Below, in pieces: positions 1 through 9,724 of a stretch of 63,970 nt of DNA (positions are counted from its first letter, which is position 1; each line of letters starts with the position of its first letter). Under the pieces are notes generated by a model that saw nothing but the letters and a program-made list of their open reading frames with translations, did not search any database and was not told where the DNA came from. Made by a program: the position numbers and the translations under genes. Source of the DNA: JAHFOW01 sp046350595 (GTDB lineage: Bacteria; Planctomycetota; Brocadiia; Brocadiales; Brocadiaceae); contig JAXMAC010000006.1 of NCBI GenBank assembly GCA_046350595.1, positions 1 through 63,970 of the forward strand. The letters run 5' to 3'.

Positions 1-3000
1 TAAATCCTCATATACTGTCCAGACTTTCCCGTAACGCAGATATGGTAAAATGATCCGCTTTGAATGATTCCCGTTCCTGTAGAAACTGTTGTATAGCTGC
101 CACCGCCCGCCATCATCAACCAAATAGCACCCGTACTATTGACTCTGAACCTGAATCCACTGGCATTTGCTCCTCCAGAGGTAAAAATACCCCTGTTTGC
201 AGCCAAATCAGCAGCATTTACCCATGCAGAACACGTAAACTCGCTAAAAGCCGGCAAACTGTTAGAAATCGATACATAACTATTTGTACCATTAAAGCTC
301 AATGCGTTCCCGTACTTACCTGCCGTCCATGTAGTTCCATTAATTATACCATCATTGCCATTGCCCGATGTGTCATGGGCAGCCGTCCCATTTCCTTCAT
401 CAAAAGTATAGAGGATAACCCGACCGCCTGAAGCAGGGGTTCCGGCATAACTCACTGTAATAGTACCTGTCCCTGTGTTACCTGCCCCATCAGTTGCCAT
501 TACGGTAATTATGGTATCACCGACTGCAAGACCTACATTAGATATCGTCCAGCTTGTAGTACCGCTGGCAGTGCCACTATGTCCTTGATCATCATTCCAC
601 ATTACAGCATTTATCCCACTTCCACTATCTGCAGCGCTACCGCTTAAATTTATTGTATTATTTGCCGTTGTATACGTAGCTGCTGATGTAGGACTGGTAA
701 TCGTCACTCCAGGATCTATAGTATCCAAATTGATCGTATCACTTTTTGTACTTGAAACATTTCCCGATGAATCCTTATACCATACGAATAATGTCTTATT
801 TCCATCTCCGCCTACTAATGTATAGGGTATATCTATATTAAGATTTGCCGCTGGTGTGACGGAAACCCAACCACTATCTGTAGGTGATGGTATGGCAGAA
901 TTTGTCGAAATGTTATATCCTATTATACTTGTATCATCACTTGCTACCAAATTAAAAGTAACATTGGTAGAATTTGTATAAGCAGCGCCTTTATTGATTA
1001 CAATAGATCCGGTGGGAGCGAGATTGTCAGAAGGCCCTTTATACAATTCAAGGACTTCCTGATCCGTTAATGCAGCTTTGTAAAGGTAAATCTCATCAAT
1101 AGTACCATTAAAATATCCACTATTAACCCTTGAATATCCGACCCTCATATCAGAATAAAATGCCAAAGGTACAACAGTATTACCGGTTGGATGAGTTTGG
1201 GTGTCTACTAACTGTCCATTGACATACAATCTTTGTTTTCCCGTAGTTTTCTCATATACCCCCACTACATGATACCAATTACCTACTGAATTTATTAAAT
1301 TACTTCTGTTTATTTTATAAGTCTTTGTTCCACTCATATTTTGCGTAACGAGAACAAATTCAATAGTATCCGGCGCTGAAGATATAAAACGTATTTCGTA
1401 CCCTTCCAGAACTTGTACAGTTGAGTCCCATCTTAAGGCACTAAATACCCCATCATTGTAGGATGTGTCTTTTACATTTTTATAAAACCAGGCAGCAACT
1501 GAAATTTCGTCATAGTTCTTCCTTGGAACTGAAACATAATTACTTGTTCCATTAAATTTCAATCCCCCTTTAATTTTCCCTGTCGTCCACGTTGCGCCGT
1601 TAATAGAGCCGTTATTCCCATTACCAGATGTATCCGTAACAACGGAACCACTTCCCTCATTCAAGGAATAATATACCTGTAAGGCATTAGCAATAATTGA
1701 TTCCATAACATTCACGGTTATGGTGTCTGTACCAATATTCCCAACGCCATCGGTCGCAGTTACCGTAATTATATTGCGTCCGGTCGCTAAATTTATATCT
1801 GTGGTTGTCCAACTCGCTGTTCCTGTTATAATTCCATTTCCCCCTCTATCATTACTCCATGTTATCTTACTTACTCCACTTCCATTATCAGAGACATTAC
1901 CACTTAACCTTATCGTATTACTTCTCATCGAAAACGTGTCGTTAGAAGTTGGGGTAATAATCGCTATAGCAGGTGTTGTTGTGTCTAAAATTATTGTATC
2001 GCTTGCAGTGTTAGATACATTGCCTGCTGCATCTTTACACCATGCATACACAGTCTTACTACCATTTCCCGTGCTTAAGGTATAAGAAACATTATCATTA
2101 TAATTGATTGTTGAAGATACCGTTTTCCACCCGGTAGCCGAAGCCTTTGGTTTTGTAGAAGCTGCTGAGAGATAATAACCCGTTACGCCAACACTATCCG
2201 TTGCTGAAATGTCCAAAATGACACTAGTATTTCTGGTATAAGGAGCATTATCATTAATCGTTATAGAACAGACCGGTGCTGTAGTGTCTGTAGCACTAAA
2301 AGACATTTCATTTCCATACACGATACCCGCACTATTTTGTGCCACAATTCTGTAATAGTTAGTTTTGGTTGCCAACATCCCGCTTACATTTATCCCAATA
2401 TTTATGTCAGTGTTTCCACTTACAATCTGCGTAGATGATTTGCTCGTGTATGATAAACTAGTGGTTCCATACTCAAACCATACTGTTGTAGATAAACCAT
2501 TAGCATTTACTTTTCCATTTAACGTTGCTGCATTTGACGTAACATTTGTTGCGGCTGATGTTATTACGGTGGGAATTCCTTTGCTTGACCCCAGGGTAAA
2601 AATATAACCATTCCCCATAACCTGACCATTACTCGCATCGACGTTAATAGCCACACCACTTTTTAACGTTATCTCACTCCCCACAATATTAACATCTGAA
2701 GCCCCATCCTCTGCCTCCAGAAAAAAATCGTCTGCACGTTTGACGGAAATCACCTTTTCTCCCGTATTGAGTTTTATGACGCCTTTCGTCGTCAGAAATA
2801 CGGCAAAGAGCTTTCCCGTCTTTGGATGATAGGAGTACATTACATCACTGCTTATATAACTTTTTGGACTTTGATATATATTTCCATCCCATGAACGATT
2901 TAGCAATGGAACATTGTTCAAATTATCCCAATTTGGTATACATCGTATCAGTTTTAACCTTGGATACACATCTGCAATGCTTTGAAAATCGGGCATAGTT

Positions 3001-4082
3001 CTAAAACCGCCAAAACGACCAAACCAATTAAACCATGCACCGTTATCACCCGCTTTCGCTGCAATAAGCCGGTTCACATCTTCTTCAATTATACTATTCT
3101 GGCTACAACCAACCCTATCCTTTGTAATGTTGACACCGGAATTAAAATTATTGCTGTTATCTACAAAATCGCTAACGGGACCTTCCTGAGATATCATATC
3201 AGGGGTCAATTCATCTTTATCCGCACGGTTTTTTATGCTATATACCCACTCGTCTCCGCTAACACTTCCAGTACCGTCATAAATCCTGGCAGGCTCAATA
3301 ATCCACTTTGCATTGGGAAATTCCTGCCTCATTCTATTATTGAGCTGCTTATAAAATGCATACATTCCTTCAGTAAATGACGAGTACTCATGAGTAATGT
3401 TATCATGTAACAGTCCAGAATCCGTTTTCGTCCAGTGGACTAAAGTAGTGCGAACCGCACCTGTACTTGTTAGATATCTGAACTCGTTATTCAACCTTGG
3501 CACATCAAGCCCATAACCCATAAAAGTAAATGGGAGATTTGGATTTTCGTAACTCTTGAATAGTCGTATTATTTTATCAACGAGTTCATTAATAACTGCC
3601 TGTTGCTGCAAATCCCATACTACAGTAAACCTGTCGGGATTCAGTTCTGGGAAGACACTTGGCGCCAGATTATAGGGAAATGGATCGTTACTTTTCCAGA
3701 CCATTCTCTTATTATACCAGTTCTTTTGATCTTGGGTATAAGACTTGGTAGCATCTACGAGTTTGCCCCTTTGTACATCAGTTCCAAGAGAAGAAACATC
3801 TGGTAGGTCCGTATAAACGTAAGGATCCCAATGAGGATCAATAATATAATATTTTAAACCGGCACAGTCTGGGTTATTTTTATACGTGCTGACATAATAA
3901 CTCCGTGCAGCAATATAGTCGTACCCCATCTGCCTTGCATATTCTATAGTATTTTCCGGTGTATCTCTCCAGACAATACCATACCAATTCCTCCAATCAC
4001 TCTGCGCGTATATATCACTAAGTGCAAATATGTGGGAGAAAAGAAAAAAGGCAATCCATAAAACTTTCATGGCAGACTTCAT
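1..4082 (-). CDS. Secreted multidomain LamG/Ig-like surface protein, C-terminus off the left edge
   Basis: The minus strand is open from ATG 4082 to the window edge (1360 codons, no stop). A GGAG ribosome-binding site lies 8 nt upstream. Residues 1-30 form a signal peptide ending near IYAQ. Residues about 30-410 form a domain I cannot name; it contains YGIVWRDTPE and aromatic-rich, glycosidase-like text, so a TIM-barrel glycoside-hydrolase-like fold is possible. An Fn3-like segment (TSNAATLNGKV) follows, then Ig-like repeats with ATDSVGVTGY and VWYKDSSGNVS motifs. Two LamG/concanavalin-like domains carry the DTSGNGNNG and LKFNGTSNYV signatures. Expected location is outside the cell. The c-di-GMP riboswitch upstream implies expression tied to the sessile or biofilm state. 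The architecture is clear; the biochemical role is unknown. Confidence 0.85.
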   Translation of the reverse strand, partial: MKSAMKVLWIAFFLFSHIFALSDIYAQSDWRNWYGIVWRDTPENTIEYARQMGYDYIAARSYYVSTYKNNPDCAGLKYYIIDPHWDPYVYTDLPDVSSLGTDVQRGKLVDATKSYTQDQKNWYNKRMVWKSNDPFPYNLAPSVFPELNPDRFTVVWDLQQQAVINELVDKIIRLFKSYENPNLPFTFMGYGLDVPRLNNEFRYLTSTGAVRTTLVHWTKTDSGLLHDNITHEYSSFTEGMYAFYKQLNNRMRQEFPNAKWIIEPARIYDGTGSVSGDEWVYSIKNRADKDELTPDMISQEGPVSDFVDNSNNFNSGVNITKDRVGCSQNSIIEEDVNRLIAAKAGDNGAWFNWFGRFGGFRTMPDFQSIADVYPRLKLIRCIPNWDNLNNVPLLNRSWDGNIYQSPKSYISSDVMYSYHPKTGKLFAVFLTTKGVIKLNTGEKVISVKRADDFFLEAEDGASDVNIVGSEITLKSGVAINVDASNGQVMGNGYIFTLGSSKGIPTVITSAATNVTSNAATLNGKVNANGLSTTVWFEYGTTSLSYTSKSSTQIVSGNTDINIGINVSGMLATKTNYYRIVAQNSAGIVYGNEMSFSATDTTAPVCSITINDNAPYTRNTSVILDISATDSVGVTGYYLSAASTKPKASATGWKTVSSTINYNDNVSYTLSTGNGSKTVYAWCKDAAGNVSNTASDTIILDTTTPAIAIITPTSNDTFSMRSNTIRLSGNVSDNGSGVSKITWSNDRGGNGIITGTASWTTTDINLATGRNIITVTATDGVGNIGTDTITVNVMESIIANALQVYYSLNEGSGSVVTDTSGNGNNGSINGATWTTGKIKGGLKFNGTSNYVSVPRKNYDEISVAAWFYKNVKDTSYNDGVFSALRWDSTVQVLEGYEIRFISSAPDTIEFVLVTQNMSGTKTYKINRSNLINSVGNWYHVVGVYEKTTGKQRLYVNGQLVDTQTHPTGNTVVPLAFYSDMRVGYSRVNSGYFNGTIDEIYLYKAALTDQEVLELYKGPSDNLAPTGSIVINKGAAYTNSTNVTFNLVASDDTSIIGYNISTNSAIPSPTDSGWVSVTPAANLNIDIPYTLVGGDGNKTLFVWYKDSSGNVSSTKSDTINLDTIDPGVTITSPTSAATYTTANNTINLSGSAADSGSGINAVMWNDDQGHSGTASGTTSWTISNVGLAVGDTIITVMATDGAGNTGTGTITVSYAGTPASGGRVILYTFDEGNGTAAHDTSGNGNDGIINGTTWTAGKYGNALSFNGTNSYVSISNSLPAFSEFTCSAWVNAADLAANRGIFTSGGANASGFRFRVNSTGAIWLMMAGGGSYTTVSTGTGIIQSGSFYHICVTGKSGQYMRI

Positions 4083-4203
4083 AATTACCACTCCTTTTAA
4101 AAGTAAAGAAACACCTTTCGGTATTACGACAATCCACTTCTTAAAGCATATTGGAACTGCTTTATATCCCTTAAAAACCAGGAGACTTTGAATACCTATT
4201 AAA

Positions 4204-4256
4204 ACAAAAAAACCTTACTGCGTGAGATTACGGTGAATACATCTTCGGCAGTAAGG
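4204..4256 (-). terminator. Intrinsic terminator overlapping the riboswitch 3' side
   Basis: On the minus strand CCTTACTGC (4256-4248) can pair with GCAGTAAGG (4221-4213), followed by a T-rich run at 4212-4202. The 5' arm is the same sequence that closes helix P1 of the riboswitch aptamer, so aptamer folding and terminator formation exclude each other. This is an expression platform in which ligand binding should favour read-through into the gene at 4082. Confidence 0.85.
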
Positions 4257-4334
4257 CTGTCTCAAGTAATTATGAAATTTCGCTGTTTGTCAGAGACCCT
4301 TTACTTTGTGCCCCCTGATCACTCAGGGTTTACC
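4244..4334 (-). promoter_or_regulatory. Cyclic-di-GMP-I (GEMM-I) riboswitch aptamer
   Basis: Read on the minus strand, the element begins GGTAAACC, then CTGA-GTGA-TCAG (P2 stem capped by a GNRA tetraloop). Next come GGGGCACAAAG and AAAGGGTCT, a variable P3 loop, then AGACAGCC and TTACTGCCGAA. These match in order the GEMM-I consensus elements: the GGCAAACC-type P1 strand, the GNRA loop, the CGCAAAG-type core and the closing GGTTGCC-type strand. It lies about 160 nt upstream of the secreted-protein start and overlaps a terminator. I see no second copy in the window. Confidence 0.88.
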
Positions 4335-4808
4335 TTTTCGAGATGATTTTGAATAAATTTATTAGGTAGTCCTTCAATCCATAATACACATACTATCCAT
4401 TGTACTATAAATTGAGGAAAACGAGAGTTAGTGAAATGGGGTTTAATTTCTTATCGGTTGAATGTTTTCTACCAATTCAGATTATCAGATCGTGAGAAAA
4501 CCGTTCATATATAACCTTCTCCCATTGATTTTCTTTTATTGAAAAGAAATTTTCTGCTATTACTCTGGATTTTCAGCAAAAAACCGTCAAGATAAGCTCG
4601 GCTTTTTGAGGTAAGTATTTTTTAATTTCCATCCGATCGATTAACAACTTTATGGTAATATAACCTTTTATATGAGGAAGTCAAGTATTTTTTTAAATTT
4701 GGCACGTCACGATACAACTCATAAGTTAATATTATACAGATAGATAAACAAATATTGTACATATTAATTACTGCAATGCCATATATTGTATTTAAATTTT
4801 TTAAAAAT
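4335..4808. other. Intergenic region between the riboswitch and the polysaccharide locus
   Basis: No convincing gene. It must hold the promoter for the riboswitch transcript on the minus strand, but I could not pick a clear -35/-10 pair. A weak minus-strand hairpin with a T run (4577-4608) may end the polysaccharide transcript. An open frame at 4622-4873 overlaps the end of the glycosyltransferase gene and has no supporting features. Confidence 0.5.
4577..4608 (-). terminator. Possible terminator after the polysaccharide locus
   Basis: The minus strand can pair CAAAAAGCCG with CGGTTTTTTG across a 12-nt loop, ending in a T run. The stem is AT-rich with one bulge, so this is only a weak candidate for the end of the long glycosyltransferase transcript. 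Confidence 0.35.
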
Positions 4809-5993
4809 TTACTCCTTTTCATAACATTTTTCGTTAAGGGTACTCTTATATACTTCCATTGTTTTAAGAGCAATTATTTCCCAGCTAAATTTTTTGGCTA
4901 TCATCTTTCTCTGTTTTTGTCCTTCTTCCTCCGATAGAGGACATTTGATAAATTCTTCCATTTTTAGCGTAATCGACTTTATATCACCCGGTCGAAAAAA
5001 CCTCTGGATTGATAATTCAATATTTTTATTGGCGGGAATGTCAGACACGATACAGGATAAACCATAACTCATAGCTTCGAGTAAAACAATGGGTAATCCT
5101 TCATAATAAGAAGGAAGAACAAAAAGTCCTGCATGGCTATAAAGTTCCAGTAAAGGTTCCCCCTTGAGAAAACCCGTTAATATGATATTGCTATTTCTGC
5201 TCGCCTTTGCCTTTAAATTTACACTGTACTTATCCTCATGGTCTGCCTGGCCAACAATAACCAACCTCCATTTTTCTGCAAGAATTGTTGTGTTAGATAC
5301 TAAAAGTTGGTCGAAAGCGTCAATCAGGTCATGAAAGCCCTTTTCTGGCACAAATCGTCCTACAGTTAAAATATACTTTTTCTTTTCCAATCCATACTTT
5401 ATGAGGGCATTACTTGTTTGTAAGACTTCAGGCAAAATTACGCCGTTAGGAATAACCGTAACATCCCTTTTATATTTTTCCCTTATAAAATTGGCGATAG
5501 ATTCAGAAATACAAATAATGCTATGCGCCCATGTGCTTCCTGCGTATTCCCCGAGTTTTAAAAACAACTTTGCCAGTTTTCCCCATTTCATTCTTTGGTA
5601 ATCAGGACCATGGTTGGTCATTACTACTTTTAGACCCAGAAGCCGGGCAACCGGTATAATCAATGACGGTCCAATTGCATGGATATGAAGGATGTCAGGT
5701 GCGATTCTTTTTGCAGCAAATACTCCATAGAGGGTGTGTAAAATTGATTCGAGGAATTTATGCTTTGGGCATGGCAATGAGATTAATTTGACACCTTTAT
5801 ACACATATCTGATGTACTGAACATAAGGTCTCCTGGCAAAGACAACTACTTCGCATCCTTGCTGAACGAGCACAGGATAAAGATTTTCACAGTGAGTTTC
5901 AACGCCGCCCTGAACACCAGGAAATCCCCTGGTTCCAAGTACTGCTATTTTCAATTTTGAGTTTGTAGTCACAAGTCTAACGTTTGTTGACAT
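4809..5993 (-). CDS. GT4-family glycosyltransferase with DUF1972-type N-terminus
   Basis: 394 residues. The N-terminus LGTRGFPGVQGGVETH (19-34) is typical of the DUF1972/rhamnosyltransferase-like subgroup of GT4 enzymes. The C-terminal half has the nucleotide-sugar motif EGLPIVLLEAMSYG from residue 298. It should transfer a sugar from a nucleotide donor to a lipid-linked oligosaccharide on the cytoplasmic face of the membrane. It is the last gene of the minus-strand polysaccharide locus. Donor and linkage cannot be read from sequence. Confidence 0.88.
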   Translation of the reverse strand: MSTNVRLVTTNSKLKIAVLGTRGFPGVQGGVETHCENLYPVLVQQGCEVVVFARRPYVQYIRYVYKGVKLISLPCPKHKFLESILHTLYGVFAAKRIAPDILHIHAIGPSLIIPVARLLGLKVVMTNHGPDYQRMKWGKLAKLFLKLGEYAGSTWAHSIICISESIANFIREKYKRDVTVIPNGVILPEVLQTSNALIKYGLEKKKYILTVGRFVPEKGFHDLIDAFDQLLVSNTTILAEKWRLVIVGQADHEDKYSVNLKAKASRNSNIILTGFLKGEPLLELYSHAGLFVLPSYYEGLPIVLLEAMSYGLSCIVSDIPANKNIELSIQRFFRPGDIKSITLKMEEFIKCPLSEEEGQKQRKMIAKKFSWEIIALKTMEVYKSTLNEKCYEKE

Positions 5994-6060
5994 AAATGAA
6001 CGGTTTTAAAGAGATGTATAAACATCCCTATCAACAAGTAAAATATAATTCGAAACCATA

Positions 6061-7203
6061 TTAAATATTTTTCCTTTTTTTTAAAATATAGTAACACTGA
6101 GGCTCGATTTTAAAAAATACAAGCAATTTAAGGATAAATTTAGTAAGCGATAGATGTTTATTAAAAAAATTTTTTGATTTTCCCATTCTGTAAGAGTAAC
6201 TACTTTTTAAACTAAATAAACTAAAATCTACAAACACATTAAATACATCACCGTATTTGCAAAGAACTTTCTTAACGTGTGTTGTAGGAACATAAAAAAC
6301 GGTTTCTAACTCCCTCGTTATATTGGTTTTTGTTCTTCCTGTTCTTCGTATTCTATGCCAGGCAATAGCGACATATCGGGCGATTTTTTTAGGGAAAAGC
6401 GTGATAGGAGCATCCAGATGTCCAATGTCGTAAATAAAATATTTATTTGGATTCCAACCAACAAAACAAATATTTTTTGTTACTTCGCACATCTCTTGTA
6501 TAACTTTTTTATAATTTTCTATGTGCTCTATCATTGCCATAGAAAAAACACAATCGATACTTCCCCTTTTGAAGGGAAGGTTAACCGCATCTCCCCTTAC
6601 TATCTGAACTTTTGGGCATCGTAATCGAGCGACTTTAATCCACGACAGGTCGTAGTCTAACATAATTGGAAATAGAGGATTAAAATAATCATTCAGGCAT
6701 TTAATTAGCCCTCCCGAACCTCCGCCGATGTCCAAAATAATTTTAATTTCATCACTGCAATATAATTTCAATGTATGGATAACTTTTTCTTGTTTTTCAC
6801 ATTCTTTGGTTTGATAACAAACATCCTTTTCTGCCTTTTTCTTTATATATCCAGAGGCGGTTGGTTGTACGTTCCATTTTTCACGTACAATTTTTTCAAT
6901 TTTTTCATACGTTTCGGAGTTTGTAATGCCATTTGCTTTTTGTTCATAGATTATAACCTTTGCTATCTTTTTTATTCTTTCTTCTTCTTCGAGCTCTAAT
7001 TGCCACAGGTTATTACACAGCCTCGGAATTCCATCAATAACAGGGTATGATTTGTTACATTCTAAACAAGTGAGAATCCCCTCAGAAATATCGTATGAGT
7101 TATCATCTATTCCACTGCCCATTATGACTTTTTTTTCAAGACTTAAATTTGCCTTACACCCAGGACAACAAAGTATATCAAGCAGATTTTCGTTCATTTT
7201 CAA
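6061..7203 (-). CDS. SAM-dependent methyltransferase with Trm112-like zinc N-terminus
   Basis: 380 residues. Residues 8-62 resemble a Trm112-type zinc domain (CCPGC and CLEC pairs, then YPVIDGIPRL). A class I methyltransferase fold follows, with the SAM-binding motif ILDIGGGSGG near residue 156, an acidic loop after beta-2 (MLDYD) and MAMIEHIENY. It lies inside the glycosyltransferase cluster, so O-methylation of a sugar or glycan end is the likely role; this is inferred from position. Confidence 0.8.
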   Translation of the reverse strand: MKMNENLLDILCCPGCKANLSLEKKVIMGSGIDDNSYDISEGILTCLECNKSYPVIDGIPRLCNNLWQLELEEEERIKKIAKVIIYEQKANGITNSETYEKIEKIVREKWNVQPTASGYIKKKAEKDVCYQTKECEKQEKVIHTLKLYCSDEIKIILDIGGGSGGLIKCLNDYFNPLFPIMLDYDLSWIKVARLRCPKVQIVRGDAVNLPFKRGSIDCVFSMAMIEHIENYKKVIQEMCEVTKNICFVGWNPNKYFIYDIGHLDAPITLFPKKIARYVAIAWHRIRRTGRTKTNITRELETVFYVPTTHVKKVLCKYGDVFNVFVDFSLFSLKSSYSYRMGKSKNFFNKHLSLTKFILKLLVFFKIEPQCYYILKKRKNI

Positions 7204-7306
7204 TAGTATCCAAGTAAGTTATAGAGAAATAGCGCGGGAATCAATTAAACCTTCGCGTGCTTGTATCCCGTATCTAAAGCAGCATCCTGCTTGCTTCAGT
7301 CTGTAT

Positions 7307-8539
7307 TCAGTTAGAAAAAATATTTGTTAATGATTCAAAATGCTTTCCTGGCGAATAATAGGTTTCAATCCGCTCCCTCCCCTTTTTCCCCATATTAATA
7401 ATTCTTTCAGGGTTTGATAACAAATCTTTAATCTCGTGAGCTAATTCTTCAGCATTACCCACCTCAAATTTTAGTCCACACTCATCCGTAATTTGTTCTG
7501 CTATACCACCAATGTCTGACCCTATAACAGGCTTTCCATAGGCCATACTTTCCAGAACAGTCATGGGACTATTATCTAGCCAGACAGAGGGGACAACCGT
7601 AAATATCGCCCCTTTTATCAGTTCCTCCAGTTCCTTCCCTTTTTTAAAACCAACAAATACCACATTCTTTATGCTATACTTTGATACATAGTTCTTTAGC
7701 TCACCGAGTGTTTCATCAGTAGATTCACCTGCAATTACAACGGGGACACAAATTTTGCCCCTATTTATTGCCTCAAGCAATACATGAACTCCTTTGTCCC
7801 TCGAAATACGTCCAAAATATAAAATATACCCTTTATTTTCGAAACATGCCTGCTGGCCTTTGAGTTCAAAAAAACTGGGTATAAATTTGATCTTTTCCCC
7901 ATCAAAACCACCCTGGATCATATTTTGGCGCATACATTCAGAAGGCGTAATAAAATAATCTACCTTATCGTATATTTTCAACCACTTGTGAATATACATT
8001 GATAGTACTCTTGTAAAAGTTGGGGCAAAATACCCCTGAACACATTTATATTTCAACGCATAATAATATCCTGAAAAACACTCCTGGCATATCTTTCCAT
8101 CACGTAAAAAACGATATTCAGGGCATAGAAGATAATAGTCTGAAATACGCATAACAACAGGTATTTTTAATGAATATGCAGCGTCAATTACACTGGGTGA
8201 AATATCATTTACAATTCCCAGCAGATAGAGCACGTCAATCTGTTTATCAATGAGGAGTTTCCGCATCTTTTTATACGCTTCACCTGAGTAAATAGCATTA
8301 CGAAAAATTTTCAACGCCTGTAATTTACTCACTTTATAATCCTTGTAAAAAAGGACATCTTCACCAGCTGGAGGATTGACAAAATATCCACTGGTTTCAC
8401 ACTCATAATTATCTTTTCTTTTTACCGAAAAAGGATAAACCTTATGTCCGTGAGCCTCAAGCATCTGTTTAATACTGAACAAATACCTCTCAGGGCCAGA
8501 AGATTCAAAGTATCTTCTGTTAGCAATCACAATATTCAT
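7307..8539 (-). CDS. GT4-family glycosyltransferase
   Basis: About 410 residues from the chosen start, MNIVIANRRYFESSGPERY. The frame stays open upstream to 8623, but that extension lies inside the preceding gene. The chosen ATG (8539) follows the upstream stop after one base, which suggests translational coupling. A GT-B fold is indicated by the N-terminal SSGPERY loop, YFGRISRDKGVH and the C-terminal NSPMTVLESMAYGKP motif. It also contains CPEYRFLRDGKICQEC, a Cys pair often seen in this subgroup. Predicted to add a sugar to the repeat unit. Confidence 0.85.
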   Translation of the reverse strand: MNIVIANRRYFESSGPERYLFSIKQMLEAHGHKVYPFSVKRKDNYECETSGYFVNPPAGEDVLFYKDYKVSKLQALKIFRNAIYSGEAYKKMRKLLIDKQIDVLYLLGIVNDISPSVIDAAYSLKIPVVMRISDYYLLCPEYRFLRDGKICQECFSGYYYALKYKCVQGYFAPTFTRVLSMYIHKWLKIYDKVDYFITPSECMRQNMIQGGFDGEKIKFIPSFFELKGQQACFENKGYILYFGRISRDKGVHVLLEAINRGKICVPVVIAGESTDETLGELKNYVSKYSIKNVVFVGFKKGKELEELIKGAIFTVVPSVWLDNSPMTVLESMAYGKPVIGSDIGGIAEQITDECGLKFEVGNAEELAHEIKDLLSNPERIINMGKKGRERIETYYSPGKHFESLTNIFSN

Positions 8540-8540
8540 C

Positions 8541-9635
8541 TTAATTAAGATATTCCTTAACCAGTGTTTCGCAGTGCCTTTCAATCGTATGGTGATCTTG
8601 AAAAAAAGCAAACGCCCCTTCACCCAATTTTTCTCTCAATACTATATCCTCAAGTATCTTAACGATGGCATCTGCAATAGAACTCAATTGTCCGTACGGC
8701 ACCAAAAACCCTGTTTTGTTGTGTTTCACGACTTCAGCATTACCCCCTACATCTGTTGCGACAATAGGTTTCTTGTGAGCCATGGCTTCGAGAAGCGTGA
8801 TGGGTAAACCTTCATAACGAGACGAATTCACATATACATCACAAATTTCTAACAATTCATCTACATTATCTACAAGTCCAAGCAACCGAATGTGGTTTTT
8901 CATGCCCATTGCAATAATTTGTTGTGTAAGACTTTCTCTTTCGGGGCCGTCTCCTCCTATTAAAAGTATCGCTTGATGTTGTTTTTCAACCACACTACGG
9001 AAGGCATCAATTAATAAATCGTACCCTTTCTGTTTTTTTAATCTTCCTAATGATAAAACAACTTTATTGTTTCTGCCTAAATTCAACTTTTTAAATATTT
9101 CATCACGTCGCCCATTTTTGTAAGTCACGGGCGTTACAGCATTACTCAGGAGTTTTGCAGCCTTATCTGGAATAAATACTTTAAGATTTTTCAAAACATG
9201 TGCGCCACAACCAAATAACACGTCACTTCTGCGCAAACAAAAACGTTGCAATAAATTAATTCGAGTGTCAATGTGGAGGGTGTGGAATACTTTCAAGCCT
9301 GCTAATCTCCCAACCCAGGGACCAAAATAATTCAATAAATGCGCATGGAGAATGTTGAATCGATTGCGACGAAGATAACCAATGATTTTCAAATAAACAA
9401 GGAATGTTTGGAATTTTTTATGCGGGGCATTCCATACGCGAACAGGTATTTTTAAGCTTATAAATTTATCATAGAGAGCGCCTGCTTCAAATACAACATG
9501 AACCTCAAAAGAAAAACGTGGATCATCTTTAAGAAACGACATCTCTTCCAACACCAGTCGTTCAGCGCCACCGATATTGAGCGTTGGAAGTAATATTGCA
9601 ATTTTCTTTATTGAGTTATTCTGAACTTCAGCCAT
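8541..9635 (-). CDS. GT4-family glycosyltransferase (paralogue of 15074-16165)
   Basis: 364 residues. The N-terminus has the acceptor-side loop LNIGGAERLVLEE and the C-terminus has SSRYEGLPITLLEAMAHKKP. It resembles the gene at 15074-16165 along its whole length, including VQN near the start and the APHKK and ICDVYVNSSR blocks. The two therefore look like a duplicated pair that may add related sugars to different acceptors. Its stop is one base from the next start. Confidence 0.87.
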   Translation of the reverse strand: MAEVQNNSIKKIAILLPTLNIGGAERLVLEEMSFLKDDPRFSFEVHVVFEAGALYDKFISLKIPVRVWNAPHKKFQTFLVYLKIIGYLRRNRFNILHAHLLNYFGPWVGRLAGLKVFHTLHIDTRINLLQRFCLRRSDVLFGCGAHVLKNLKVFIPDKAAKLLSNAVTPVTYKNGRRDEIFKKLNLGRNNKVVLSLGRLKKQKGYDLLIDAFRSVVEKQHQAILLIGGDGPERESLTQQIIAMGMKNHIRLLGLVDNVDELLEICDVYVNSSRYEGLPITLLEAMAHKKPIVATDVGGNAEVVKHNKTGFLVPYGQLSSIADAIVKILEDIVLREKLGEGAFAFFQDHHTIERHCETLVKEYLN

Positions 9636-9724
9636 AAACGACTAATTGTACGTCTCTCCACATTTTGTATTTATCAGGAATATTTTTAATATTTAATCCA
9701 CCGACCAATCTACATTTCATTCCT

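Noticed and set aside
60..431. Plus-strand open frames inside 1-4082
   Set aside because: They are antisense to a clear minus-strand reading frame with domain structure throughout.
4622..4873. Open frame of 83 codons on the minus strand after the first glycosyltransferase
   Set aside because: It overlaps the end of the glycosyltransferase gene by 65 nt, has no usable ribosome-binding site and shows no recognisable domain.
7203..7306. Possible small gene or regulatory element between the methyltransferase and the glycosyltransferase
   Set aside because: The gap is short and AT-rich, with no hairpin, promoter or conserved text.
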